The notes beneath the pieces were generated by a model that had not been told where the DNA came from, did no database searches, and saw only the letters and a program-made list of their open reading frames with translations. A program made the position numbers and the translations under genes. DNA of 10,565 nucleotides from UBA7396 sp964404065 (GTDB lineage Bacteria > Patescibacteriota > Gracilibacteria > BD1-5 > UBA6164): assembly GCA_964404065.1 (NCBI GenBank), contig CAYOIP010000038.1, positions 1 to 10,565 on the forward strand, read 5' to 3'. Positions 1-8,858 of this stretch are shown in pieces (positions within the stretch are counted from its first letter, which is position 1; each line of letters begins with the position of its first letter).

Positions 1-920
1 CTCAAATTCAAGATTTTTCATTTGATAAAATAGAATATTTATCGTGATTAACCCTTAAAAAAACTCCAGATTTGAAATTACTTGATGAATTAACTACAAA
101 AATTGATAATGCAAAATCTAGAGTTTATATAGAGGTTTATATTTTCACAGAAAAAAGGCTTAAAAAATCATTAATTGATGCAAAAAAAAGATGATTAGAT
201 GTGAAAGTAATTTTAGAAAAAAATATTTATTTAGCTTGAAATTTAAACAAAGACACATTTGCATATTTAGAAAAAAATTGAATAGAAGTTGTTTATTCAA
301 ATCCAGATAATTATTCTTTAAATCACACAAAGATGATGATAATTGATGATGATGTAATTATCTCAACAGGGAATTATAGTTATTCTACTTTTAAATATAA
401 TAGAGAATTTTTTTTGTTTTTAGAAAATGAAAAATATATAAATAATTTTTTAGAAATATTTGAGAATGATTTTTCATGAATCAAGAAAAACCTTGAATTT
501 TGAAATCTAATTTTATCACCATTTTCATCAAGAGAAAAGTTAGAATATTTGCTAAAAAATGCTAAAAAATCTATAAAAATTTATGCTCATAATATTTCAG
601 ATAATTCTATTTTAAATAAAATTATTCAAAAAAATAAAGATAAGATAGAGATAAAAGTGATTTTACCAGATTTAAAAAAAGTTCCATCAAATGAAAATGA
701 AATAAAATTATTAGAAGAAAATGGAGTAAATTTAAAACTTATTGATAAGCCTGAAATACATGCTAAAGCTATTTTGATAGATGATAGTTATTTATATATT
801 TGAAGTGTGAATTTTTCATCTTCTAGTATGGATAAAAATAGGGAAATATGACTTCTCTTAAAAAATAAAGAAATAATAAAACAATTTTTAGATATTTTTA
901 GTAGTGATTTTAGAGAATAA
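1..920 (+). CDS. PLD-family (HKD motif) protein, 5' end outside window
   Basis: This is the C-terminal 305 residues of a phospholipase D superfamily protein. The first complete codon is at base 3, and no start or upstream stop is visible, so the N-terminus lies outside the window. Two HKD half-sites are visible. The first is HTKMMIID, with H108, K110 and D115, followed by GNYSYST and NRE. The second is HAKAILID, with H253, K255 and D260, followed by GSVNFSSSS and NRE. In this superfamily the two HKD motifs form one active site with a phosphohistidine intermediate, acting on phospholipids (cardiolipin synthase type) or nucleic acids (Nuc type). The sequence does not decide the substrate. Several glycines, including the first residue of GSVNFS (801-803), are TGA codons, so the standard code would truncate the protein there. 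It ends with TAA. Family assignment is firm; the specific reaction is not. Confidence 0.88.
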
Positions 921-935
921 TCAATAGATTTTTGT

Positions 936-963
936 TTTACATATTTGTTTTTTTTAGTATTAT
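936..963 (+). promoter_or_regulatory. Possible promoter for the 856-residue protein gene
   Basis: TTTACA (936-941) lies 16 bases before TATTAT (958-963), a reasonable sigma-70-type pair. It sits in the 74-base gap upstream of the ATG at 995. The gap is extremely T-rich, so chance matches are likely. No ribosome binding site follows. Confidence 0.33.
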
Positions 964-994
964 TTTATAAATTTATTTTTAAGAACTTTTGTTT

Positions 995-3565
995 ATGAAT
1001 ATACAAAAAATATTTATATCGTTTTTAGTTGTATTTTTTCTATCATTTTTTATTTTTAATGTAACTTATTTCAATAAAAATATTACTCAAAATAATTCAG
1101 TAAATATTTGAGAAGATTATATTTGATTTAGCGAAATAGTTAATTCGTGAAGTTGATTTTTAACTCAAAAAATCAAAGAAAGTCAAATACAAAATAGTAA
1201 AATTTATGTAGAAAATATAAATTTTATTGATAGAGTTTATTTTTCAGTTTGAAAATATAAAAAAACTCAAAATGATAGAGAATTAAATTTTTTACTAGGA
1301 CCAGGACTTTATTTGTTTGATATTTATGATTTATCATATAATTATACTATAAAAGATAATTCTTTTATAATTAAACCGAAATCTCCAGGAAAAATTTTTA
1401 TAGATAATAGAAACTTAAATGATGTAAAAGTTCTTTCTTTTGATTCACTTTTAGATTTTTCTTTGCTTGATTCTCAGGATAAAAAAGAAATGACAAAATT
1501 GGTTTTATATCCAAGAATGTTTTTTTGATTTAATTCTATTAGAAATAAATTTTTAAAAAATGCTGATTTACTTAGAATAGAATCTATTTCTAGAATATTT
1601 TATTTAAGTGAAAATTTTTTAAATAATGAAAATACTTTAAATAAGCTATTTTATAAAAAAATATATCCTCAAAACTCAGATAATTTAAGTGAAAATTTTT
1701 TAGGAACTTCTCTGAAAATACTTTATTCTCAAGATGAATTTGAAAAATATAATGAATCAAATATATGATTTTTAAAAAATTCACCATTGTCAGGATTAAA
1801 TTTTATAAATAAATATTTTATTTTATTTTTTAATAATAAAAAGAAAATAGTTTATTATAAGAAAAATATTTTAAATATTTTGTGAGAGTTTTTTGAAGAT
1901 AATATAAAAGATAATTCAAAATATAAAGAGGAAATATTGCAAAATCTTGAACAAATTAAAAAAATAAACCCAGATGAATATGATAATTTCAAAAAAATAA
2001 TTTTATTTTACTATAAAAATTTATTAAAAGTAAATAGTTTAGAATATGTTGATAATGCTATAATGTTATCAGATATAATTATAAAAATTGATTGAAATAA
2101 TTTAAAAAACAGTTTATCTCATTCATCATTTTATCTAAATAAAATTTATTCAATAAATAATAATACTTCTTCAAAAACATTTTTACAAGCACATTTATGA
2201 GAATATCTAGAAGATTTTTTAAAAGAGAATAAAATACAAAATCTAGAGAAAAGCAATGATTTAGTTTTGAAACTTGATTATTTATCATTTTTTCTAAAAA
2301 ATATATTTTTGTATAATATGACTTTCGCTGACAATCAAACAATTGATGATATTTTTTGAATTATCAAAACATATCTTGATATAAATAAAAGTTTAAATAT
2401 TTATTACAAAAATACTCTAAAAACGGAAACTTTAATTATAGAATATTATTCGGTTTTAAATAAAATTTTAGTTGAAGTAAGAAACTCATTTTTTGAAAAA
2501 GATTTAAATGGAAGATGATTACTTTTACTAAATCAAGAAAATTGAATGACAAATAATTTAGTAAAAAATTTTAATTCTATAATGACAACATTTTTTAACT
2601 TTTATACAAAAAATAAATCAATTTTATCACAAAAAAACGCTATTTATGAATCTATGTATCAAGAGCAATATAATAAATATTTTGAGTATTATACTGCATT
2701 ATATAATTATCCAGAGTATTTGATAAAATATGATAAAATAAAAATTGACTTATTAAATGCAAAAACTCTTTTGGAAGAATGAAAAGATATAGTTTTAAAT
2801 CAAGAAAATTTTACAAGTTTTATTTCTCAATTTGAGTGAATTGATACTTCAAAAATGACATTTAGAATTATTTCAAACAAGTATTATAAAGTTAATAATT
2901 TATATGTAAATGGTGAAAGATTTTCATTTGATTTGTATCCAACTGAATCAAATAGAATGGATAATATTTTTAAAAATTGACAAAAACTTTCAGTTTCTTA
3001 TGAACTTGATACTATAAAAGAGGATTTAAAAGAATTGTTTGATAGTGCTAATGATGAAGAAAGAGATAAATTTGATTTCAAAAAATTTTTTATAAATACA
3101 TTTTTTTCTGATAACGAAGTTGTTGTAAATAAATTTGTTTGAGAACAATATAAACAAGAAGATAAAATAATTTCACTTTTCAAAAGAGATAAACTTTTTT
3201 GAGATTTAGGAGATTTCAATGTATTAAAATGATTTTTAGAAATAAATTATAATGATGTATTAGTTTCTTTAGTTTGAGATAAATATGATACATTTATTTC
3301 AAAATCTATTTTGAGAACAAAAGTAGATGTTTTATGAACTTCACAAGATATAATTTGAATTTTAAATGCTGATTATGTTTTTTCAAATACTGATCATTAT
3401 TTCAAAAATATCAAAATAAAGTTTTATGATAAAAGTTATTATGATAACTGACAAGAAATGTTTTTGTTTTGATGAAAGGAATTTCTAATCTCCAGAAATA
3501 TAAATACTCTAAATTTCAAAGATGAAATGAATAAAGAAATTCAAAACATTTTCAATACAAATTAA
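995..3565 (+). CDS. Large membrane-anchored protein of unknown function
   Basis: The gene encodes 856 residues when TGA is read as glycine, from ATG to TAA. I do not recognise the family. Residues 6-26 (IFISFLVVFFLSFFIFNVTYF) form one hydrophobic segment behind a short basic N-terminus, so this is probably a signal anchor or uncleaved signal peptide, with about 830 residues exposed outside the membrane. A region around residues 100-150 contains LGPGLYLFDIYDLS and KPKSPGKIFIDNRN and looks like short beta strands; a FecR-like or other beta-sandwich domain is possible but unproven. The middle is rich in Asn, Lys, Leu, Ile and Tyr with amphipathic helices. I see no cysteine motif, nucleotide-binding motif or second obvious membrane span. 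In-frame TGA codons split it into many pieces under the standard code. A gap with a possible promoter precedes it and a weak hairpin follows it, suggesting a single-gene unit. Confidence 0.85.
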
Positions 3566-3568
3566 AAA

Positions 3569-3602
3569 ATATTGAAAATAAATAATTTTTAATATACTTT
3601 TT
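3569..3602 (+). terminator. Weak hairpin terminator after the 856-residue protein gene
   Basis: An AT-rich inverted repeat, ATATTGAAAA (3569-3578) and TTTTTAATAT (3586-3595) with one G-T pair, encloses a 7-base loop. It is followed by ACTTTTT, and it begins just after the TAA at 3563-3565. The low GC content makes this a weak call, though position and T tract fit intrinsic termination. Confidence 0.4.
3572..3598 (+). promoter_or_regulatory. Possible promoter for the oxidoreductase operon
   Basis: TTGAAA (3572-3577) and TATACT (3593-3598) are separated by 15 bases, shorter than ideal. The pair overlaps the terminator hairpin of the preceding gene. It would start transcription about 20 bases upstream of the ATG at 3628. 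Confidence 0.27.
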
Positions 3603-3627
3603 ACAATTAACCTTTAATAAAAATTTT

Positions 3628-3891
3628 ATGGCAAGAAAAAATACTACTGCAAAAATAGCTGCAATAATAGCTTTAATAGCAATATTTTCGTCAGTAATTT
3701 GAACTTGAGTTTTAGTAATATTTGAAACATATTTTTCAAATAATTCTCAAAATACGACTTTGGATAATGAAGCTCTAGAAGAACTTTTAAAAAATTATTC
3801 TTGAAGTACATCTTCAACTTGAATAACTATTACAAGTTCTTGAACAGTTACTTCACTTTCTTGAAATACTTTAACTTGAATTACAAAATAA
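3628..3891 (+). CDS. Small single-pass membrane protein with Ser/Thr-rich tail
   Basis: The gene encodes 87 residues, ATG to TAA, with TGA as glycine. The N-terminus is basic (MARKN), and residues about 8-32 form one hydrophobic helix (AKIAAIIALIAIFSSVIGTG onward). A short acidic helix (LDNEALEELLKNY) follows, then a low-complexity tail of Ser, Thr, Gly and Ile from residue 58 (GSTSSTGITITSSGTVTS). The likely topology is a membrane anchor with the tail outside. It is not a recognised family. Its stop codon is one base from the start of the oxidoreductase alpha gene (TAATATG), so the two are probably co-transcribed and translationally coupled. Whether it works with the oxidoreductase is unknown. 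Such Ser/Thr tails can be glycosylated or can act as flexible spacers, but nothing here proves that. Confidence 0.75.
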
Positions 3892-3892
3892 T

Positions 3893-5632
3893 ATGGATTT
3901 TAATATAAGAATTACAGGACCAGCCTGACTTTGAATCAACTCAACAGCAGATATAGTTACTTCTATATTTGCAAATTTGGGTTACAAAGTCATTACAGAT
4001 ATAGAATACGAATCAAGAATTAAATGATGAGTTAATTATTTTGATATTTTTGTGTCGGATAATAAACCATTTTTGACAAAATATTGTGACGTGATTTTAG
4101 CTTTCAATAAAGAATCTCTTGAGAAAAATATAGTTGCTCTTAAAAAAAATTGAGTTGCTTTTTGTAATGAAAAAATAAAAAATACTATAAATGAAGAAAC
4201 AAAAACTTTTATAGAAAAAAATGATATAAAACTTATCACTTTAGAAATAAATGATAAGTATGATAATACATATTTACTTGCACTTTTTTCTTATTATTTT
4301 AGCTTGGATACTGAAATTGTTAAAGAATCAATTTCAGAAATATTTGCCAAAAAATGACAAGCAACTATTGAAGCTAATAATAAAATATTTGAAAATGCAA
4401 TTTGATGATTATCTTTTGAAAAATCAAAAATAACTTTTACTAAAATTTGAGAAAAATTAAAAGTAAGTTATTGAAATAAAATGATAGCTTATGGTATGAT
4501 AGATGCAAAACTTGAGTATTATTCAGCTTATCCTATGACTCCAGCATCAAGCGTGCTAACTGAAATAATCAATTCAAAAAAAGTTACTTATTTGCAAGCA
4601 GAAGACGAAATAGCTGTTATAAACTCAGCACTTTGAGCAAGTTTTACAGGAGCTAGATCAGCTGTTTGAACTAGTTGATGATGATTTGCACTTATGGCTG
4701 AAGCATTATCTTTTGCTATAGAAGCGGAGTTTCCAATTGTTGCGATACTTTCTCAAAGAGCTGGACCAAGTACTGGAACTCCAACTTATCATGAAACTTG
4801 AGATATAAACTTTGCTTTAAATCCTACATTTTGAGATTTTAATCATATAGTTTTAACACCATCAACTTTAGAAGAAGCTCACTATTTTGCCTGAGTTTCA
4901 CTAAATCTAGCTGATAAATACCAATCAGTAGTTATTTTACTTGTTGATAAACAATTATCAGAAATTGCTGGAAGTATTTGAGAATTACAAAAAGTAATTA
5001 TTGATAGATGAGTGATTTTAGAAAATCCTCCAGTTGATTACAAAAGATATGAGCTTACAGAAAGCGGAATTTCTCCAAGAGTAATTGTTGGAACAAAAAA
5101 CTGAGATTTTATCTCATCAAGTTATGAACATGATGAATATTGAGCTACGACTGAGGATACTGAAATGAAAAAACTGATGACAGAAAAAAGATGGAAAAAA
5201 CTTGAGAATTTCTTTGAAAAAGAGGGAATTAGTGGTTTTGAGGTTTATAACCCCCCTCTAAATCTCCCCCTAGCAGGGGAGACTTTCCCAAATTCCCCCC
5301 CTGCTAGGGAGGGGCTAGGGGAGTGGCCAAAAAAAATGATTGTAACTTTTTCAGGAGCTTCATATACTGCCAAAAAATTTGTGGATGAAAATCCTGAATT
5401 TTGACTTGTTATTATAAAATATCTAAAGCCATTAGACGCTAGATTACTTGAAGTGTTAAAAGACAAAGAAGAAGTGATTTTTGCAGAAAGCAATTATTCT
5501 GGGCAACTTGAAAAATATATTTGCAATGAATTATGACTTAGAAGTATAAAATGATTAAAAATATCAAATCTAAGAAAATATGATTTATTTCCATTTTATA
5601 TAGAGGATTTTAATAGTTTAATTTGAAAATAA
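3893..5632 (+). CDS. 2-oxoacid:ferredoxin oxidoreductase, fused gamma-alpha subunit
   Basis: A 579-residue catalytic subunit of the thiamine-dependent 2-oxoacid:ferredoxin oxidoreductase family (KorA/PorA-like), which makes acyl-CoA and CO2 and passes electrons to ferredoxin. Residues 1-190 are the gamma-type domain (ITGPAGLGINSTADI near the start, then ESRIKGGVNYFDI). From residue 197 comes the alpha pyrimidine-binding domain: AYPMTPASS, GTSGGG at 259-264 and GPSTGTPT at 291-298, the usual KorA signatures. Four glycines of GTSGGG are TGA codons. The C-terminal domain begins near residue 480 (KMIVTFSGASYTAKKF). Between the two lies an in-frame insert of about 27 residues (453-479), encoded by a GC-rich palindromic element described separately. 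The gene starts one base after the stop of the small membrane protein gene and ends one base before the beta subunit start, both through TAATATG. The substrate (pyruvate or 2-oxoglutarate) cannot be read from the sequence. Confidence 0.93.
5251..5328. repeat. GC-rich palindromic element inserted in frame in the alpha-subunit gene
   Basis: This block of 78 bases has 50 G or C, against a strongly AT-rich surrounding. It contains an inverted repeat, CCCTAGCAGGGG (5268-5279) against CCCCTGCTAGGG (5298-5309), with further C-rich and G-rich flanks that could extend the stem. Its length is a multiple of three and it keeps the host frame open, encoding a Pro/Gly/Leu-rich stretch (PPLNLPLAGETFPNSPPARE and onward). 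The opposite strand is also open across it. No target-site duplication is obvious. It resembles the palindromic repeats that settle inside genes in other bacteria (such as the Rickettsia RPE class), but relationship to a named family is only a guess. Confidence 0.8.
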
Positions 5633-5633
5633 T

Positions 5634-6236
5634 ATGAGAACTTGATTAACAAACATACAACGGTGTCCTGGGTGTTGAGATACACTTATCATTATGGCAT
5701 TAAAAAACGCATTTAAAGAATTAGAAATAGAATCACACAAAAGAGTTGTGGTTTCTTGAGTTTGATGTTCTTGAAAAGCAAGCCAATATGTTGATGGATA
5801 TGCAGCTGAAACACTTCACGGAAGAGCCTTACCTTTTGCAACTTGAGTGAAATTGGCTAAACCAGAAATGACAGTTGTAATTATGTGATGAGATGGAGAT
5901 GGATACTGAATCTGAATGTGACACTTTATCCACGCATGCAGACAAAATCTAAATATGACTTATCTAGTTTTTGATAATGAAAATTATGCACTAACAACAT
6001 GACAAGCATCATCAACTACTCCAATTTGAGCGCGTACTAAAACTACTCCAGAATGAAATACTATTACTCCATTCAATCCTATAGAATTAGCAAAAAATGC
6101 TGGATGTGGTTTTGCCAAATATGCTGATAGTGCGAAATTCGTTGAATTAAAAGAAATTATCAAAGAAGCAATAAGATACCCTTGATTTGCACTTGTAAAT
6201 ATAAAACAAGCTTGTCCAAGTTTCAAAAGGTGGTAA
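5634..6236 (+). CDS. 2-oxoacid:ferredoxin oxidoreductase, beta subunit (short form)
   Basis: This 200-residue subunit binds thiamine diphosphate and the proximal [4Fe-4S] cluster. Visible features are CPGCG (C11, C14), GVGCSGK (C45), LHGRALPFATGVK, the cofactor motif GGDGDGYGIGMGH (residues 85-97), DNENYALTTGQASSTTP (114-130) and QACPS (C194). The four cysteines match the usual cluster ligands of the KorB/PorB family. At least 15 glycines are TGA codons, many inside these motifs. Family members are usually roughly 280 residues or more; this one stops just after the last cysteine, so it is a minimal form missing the usual C-terminal tail. Codon 10 is CGG, directly before CPGCG, where relatives usually have an aromatic residue, most often Trp. 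The gene starts one base after the alpha stop, and a terminator hairpin follows. Confidence 0.94.
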
Positions 6237-6239
6237 AAC

Positions 6240-6268
6240 TTGTATTTTTTTCAAAAATATGATAAGAT
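6240..6268 (+). promoter_or_regulatory. Possible promoter of the FapA-like gene, overlapping a terminator
   Basis: TTGTAT (6240-6245) is 17 bases from TAAGAT (6263-6268). The -10 candidate is also the start of the 5' arm of the terminator hairpin at 6264. Initiation would fall near the hairpin loop, about 25 bases before the ATG at 6300. Only four of six -10 bases match the consensus. Confidence 0.33.
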
Positions 6269-6299
6269 AGAACTGAATTTATTAGTTTTATCTTTTTTT
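6264..6299 (+). terminator. Intrinsic terminator of the oxidoreductase operon
   Basis: An 11-bp stem, AAGATAGAACT (6264-6274) and AGTTTTATCTT (6284-6294) with one G-T pair, encloses a 9-base loop (GAATTTATT). Seven T residues (6293-6299) run from the foot of the stem directly into the ATG of the next gene at 6300. It lies 28 bases after the beta-subunit stop. Confidence 0.7.
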
Positions 6300-8561
6300 A
6301 TGTCTGAAATTATTGATTGAAAATTACCTGAATGATGAGAAAAATGAGTATCTGAAAATACGCAACATCCTGAAGTTACAAAATCTTCTAAAGATTTTTT
6401 AGATCGTGTTGAATGAGTTGTTTGAGCTGAAGAGGAAGAAGAGCTTTCTCCAAAAGTTATAGAACTATTAACTCATTTACAATGATTTTCATTTTTTCAA
6501 CTTAGAGAAGATGGAATGTATATAAATACTGCATTTTTAAGAGAAAGAGAAGATTTTCTATTTTTTCTTGATCGTATTTTTAATAATAAAAAAGAAAAAG
6601 AAGAAAGTGAAGAAGTAGATTTTTATATTAAGTGACTTGAATATGATACTATACAACAATTATTATTAGATTTTGATTGAGTTAAAAAAAGTTGAAAATC
6701 ATTACTTATTTGAAAAAGCTTAAGGGAAATGACCCCAAATAGGATAGAGAAATATCCAGAACCAAAAATATTTTCTGAGTGAAAGATGCAAATTGATCCT
6801 CGAAAAACTCCAATAAATAAAAGAGATTTAAAATCAGAATATATTATGTTTAGTTTTGGAAAAGTATATGATCATTTAGATGATTGAGAATGATGAATAA
6901 TAGAGATTCAAAGTGAGTTAAATATAGATGAATTTATTGCTCGTATGTGGGTCTATTGAATTAAATTTTGACTTAAATATGATTTAATTGATGAAGAAAT
7001 AAAAAAAGCAAAAGATGCAACAAATCCAACATATTCAAGTGGTGATAAAATAGTAGCTGAACCTTTAAAACCAAAACATTGAGAGGATGCATGTTTAATA
7101 GCAGAGGCTGATTTAGATGAGGATCCATCAGTTTGGATAAATGCTTTATGAGATTGAGTAATGACACAAACAACCAGAACAATAGTTGAAATTGCAAAAG
7201 ATACAATATTATTTAAGGCGCGAAAATCAACTCGTTGAACTCCTTGAATGTCTATATATTGAGAAATTATTTCTCCTAATTGATGAAACAATATTAAATT
7301 TGAAGAAGTTTGTTCAAATTCAGTAAGGTTTGAAGAAAGAAATTGAGTTTGAATTATTACTTCAAATGTTTCTTGATTTTTTGCTGATTTGAATTGATGT
7401 GATGTATCAGAAAATTGAAAATTACGTATATATGCAACAAATTTAAATTGACAAAAAATTGAAATAAAACCAGAAAAAGAAGTTCCTACTATTTGACCTA
7501 AAAGTTGATGAAGTATTAGGCATGCTCCATGAAAAGTAACAATAAAAGCTGATTATAGATTAGAGGTAGATGATATTTTACAAGCTATTATGAAATGATA
7601 TTACGTAAATGCAGAATCTTTGGAATCTAATGAGTGAGAAATTAATTGAGCTATAGATTGTGAAAAAGATATAGAAATAACATGAAATGTAAATTGAGCA
7701 TTTAATAGCTCTTCAAGTGTTCCAACTGGTAATAAAGATGATAATAAAATTGATTGACAAATATATTCAAGATGATGAAAAATTACAATAACATGAAAAG
7801 TAAATAAAGCACAACTAAGGTCTTTGAAAAAAAGTGTAGAAGTAATTTGAAGAATTGAGGAATCACAAGTGTTTTGAAGGGAAATAAAGGTTCAATCTGC
7901 AAGAAATACAACTTTTATTTGAGAGAATATTATAGCTGAATGAGTTTGTGAAAACTGTACATTTATTTTTACAAATTCTATCTCTGCTAAACAATTTCAA
8001 AGTTCTCAAAAATGAACAGGTAATAAAATAATTGTTATTTCACCGGAAGACTTTGACAAAGAAATAGAAGAAATAAATAATGATTTAAATCAAATAAAAG
8101 AGCAAATAAAAATTTTGAGATTATTATTAATAATTGCAAAGAAGGGAAACCCTTTAGAAATAACTCAGGATGATTTAGATTTTTTAAGCTCTATTTGAGA
8201 AGATGAAAAAAATAAAATTTTATTAGGATTAAAATACAAAAAAATATCAATACCTAAAAAAGGTTTATGAGATTTAAATATTCAGAAAGAAGAATTAGAG
8301 AAACAAATTCAAGAATTAGAAAATCAAAAAGCAACTATTTCATTGCCACAAGTATCAATAAATATGAATATATGAAGTATTTGAGTTTATTTGTTTGATT
8401 CTCATAGAGATATAAAAAAATTAACTGATAATAGTTTGCAGGAATTAATTGATTTTTCTTCTAAAGTTCAAGGTGGTACTCAAATTACAACAATTAAAAC
8501 ATGATCTGAAATTTATTGGCAATATTCCCCAGTTAATAAAGATATTAAACAAAATCCCTAA
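6300..8561 (+). CDS. FapA/DUF342-family protein (beta-helix with coiled coils)
   Basis: A 753-residue soluble protein with no signal peptide or membrane segment. The N-terminal 200 residues are acidic and unassigned. Residues about 215-320 match the FapA N-domain pattern: a WVYGIKFGLKYDLIDEEIKK-type helix, a KIVAEPLKP segment, then STRGTPGMSIYGEIISP (310-326), equivalent to the family's G-x-PG-x-x-x-x-G motif. Residues about 417-575 are short repeated strands (GEINGAIDCEKDIEITGNV, KITITGKVNKAQ, KSVEVIGRIEESQVFG), typical of the DUF342 right-handed beta-helix. Two coiled coils follow, about 586-612 and 660-680, then a small C-terminal domain. FapA was named for a flagellar role in Vibrio, but related proteins occur in bacteria without flagella, so its job here is unknown. 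Dozens of glycines are TGA. The two in-frame CGA codons (in DP-CGA-KTP and KA-CGA-KST) read plausibly as Arg. Hairpins isolate the gene on both sides. Confidence 0.75.
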
Positions 8562-8567
8562 AAACTT

Positions 8568-8596
8568 TTGCAATAAATAAAAAAGTATGATTTAAT
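8568..8596 (+). promoter_or_regulatory. Possible promoter of the 74-residue protein gene, overlapping a terminator
   Basis: TTGCAA (8568-8573) is 17 bases from TTTAAT (8591-8596). The -10 candidate lies inside the 5' arm of the terminator stem, so a transcript would start near the loop and carry only the 3' arm before the ATG at 8634. Confidence 0.38.
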
Positions 8597-8629
8597 TAGA
8601 ACAATTAATTTAAATCATAGCTTTTTTTT
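8581..8629 (+). terminator. Intrinsic terminator after the FapA-like gene
   Basis: A perfect 9-bp stem, TATGATTTA (8586-8594) and TAAATCATA (8611-8619), extends outward through AAAAG and CTTTT if G8620 bulges. Inside, ATTA and TAAT can also pair. A run of eight T (8622-8629) completes the signal, 20 bases after the stop at 8559-8561. Confidence 0.75.
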
Positions 8630-8633
8630 AAAA

Positions 8634-8858
8634 ATGGCAAAAACATTTATAGAGTTTTACTATGACTTTTTTGATAACAGAATTGAAGATTCTACATTAG
8701 TTGTTTGACTTATTTGAGTTATGATATTTTTAGCTTGATTTTTATCAAATACTCAAGCAAATTATAAATCAAATATTTTAGAATATAGCAACAAGTTTGA
8801 TAATGTAGTTTATATAGAGTGAAAAAAATATAAATTGACTTTTGAAGAATTAAAATAA
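8634..8858 (+). CDS. Small single-pass membrane protein, unknown function
   Basis: The gene encodes 74 residues, ATG to TAA, with TGA as glycine. A polar, aromatic N-terminus (MAKTFIEFYYDFFDNR) precedes one hydrophobic helix at residues 21-38 (TLVVGLIGVMIFLAGFLS). A charged tail of about 35 residues ends in NVVYIEGKKYKLTFEELK, which looks like a small beta hairpin. I know no family for it. Hairpins lie on both sides, so it appears to have its own transcript. The stop codon is inside the 5' arm of the downstream hairpin. The consistent frame and the good upstream and downstream signals support a real gene despite its size. Confidence 0.7.

Noticed and set aside
549..803. Short open frame ending at TGA 801-803, as a separate gene
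   Set aside because: It is an internal piece of the PLD-family gene; the HKD motif continues across the TGA with a conserved glycine.
921..994. A hairpin terminator after the PLD-family gene
   Set aside because: The gap is T-rich but I could not find a convincing stem.
1590..2342. Minus-strand open frames inside the 856-residue gene
   Set aside because: Low-complexity Phe/Leu/Lys translations typical of reading AT-rich coding DNA backwards.
995..3565. A decayed pseudogene full of stop codons
   Set aside because: Every interruption is TGA, never TAA or TAG, and all neighbouring conserved genes have TGA at glycine positions.
3998..4433. Short open frames on both strands in the gamma domain
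   Set aside because: The alpha-subunit frame runs through with conserved gamma-domain motifs; these are out-of-frame shadows.
4667..4684. UGA as tryptophan (mycoplasma code) or selenocysteine
   Set aside because: The TGA codons fall in GTSGGG and GDGDGYGIG, where only glycine makes sense, and they are far too many for selenocysteine.
5251..5328. A rho-independent terminator or CRISPR-type repeat
   Set aside because: It is inside an intact coding frame, has no T tract and occurs once in the window with no spacers.
5245..5493. Minus-strand open frame across the GC-rich element
   Set aside because: It is a shadow of the alpha-subunit gene, kept open partly because the palindromic element lacks stops on both strands.
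6953..7291. Minus-strand open frames inside the FapA-like gene
   Set aside because: They lie opposite a continuous coding frame with recognisable FapA motifs and have no motifs or start signals of their own.
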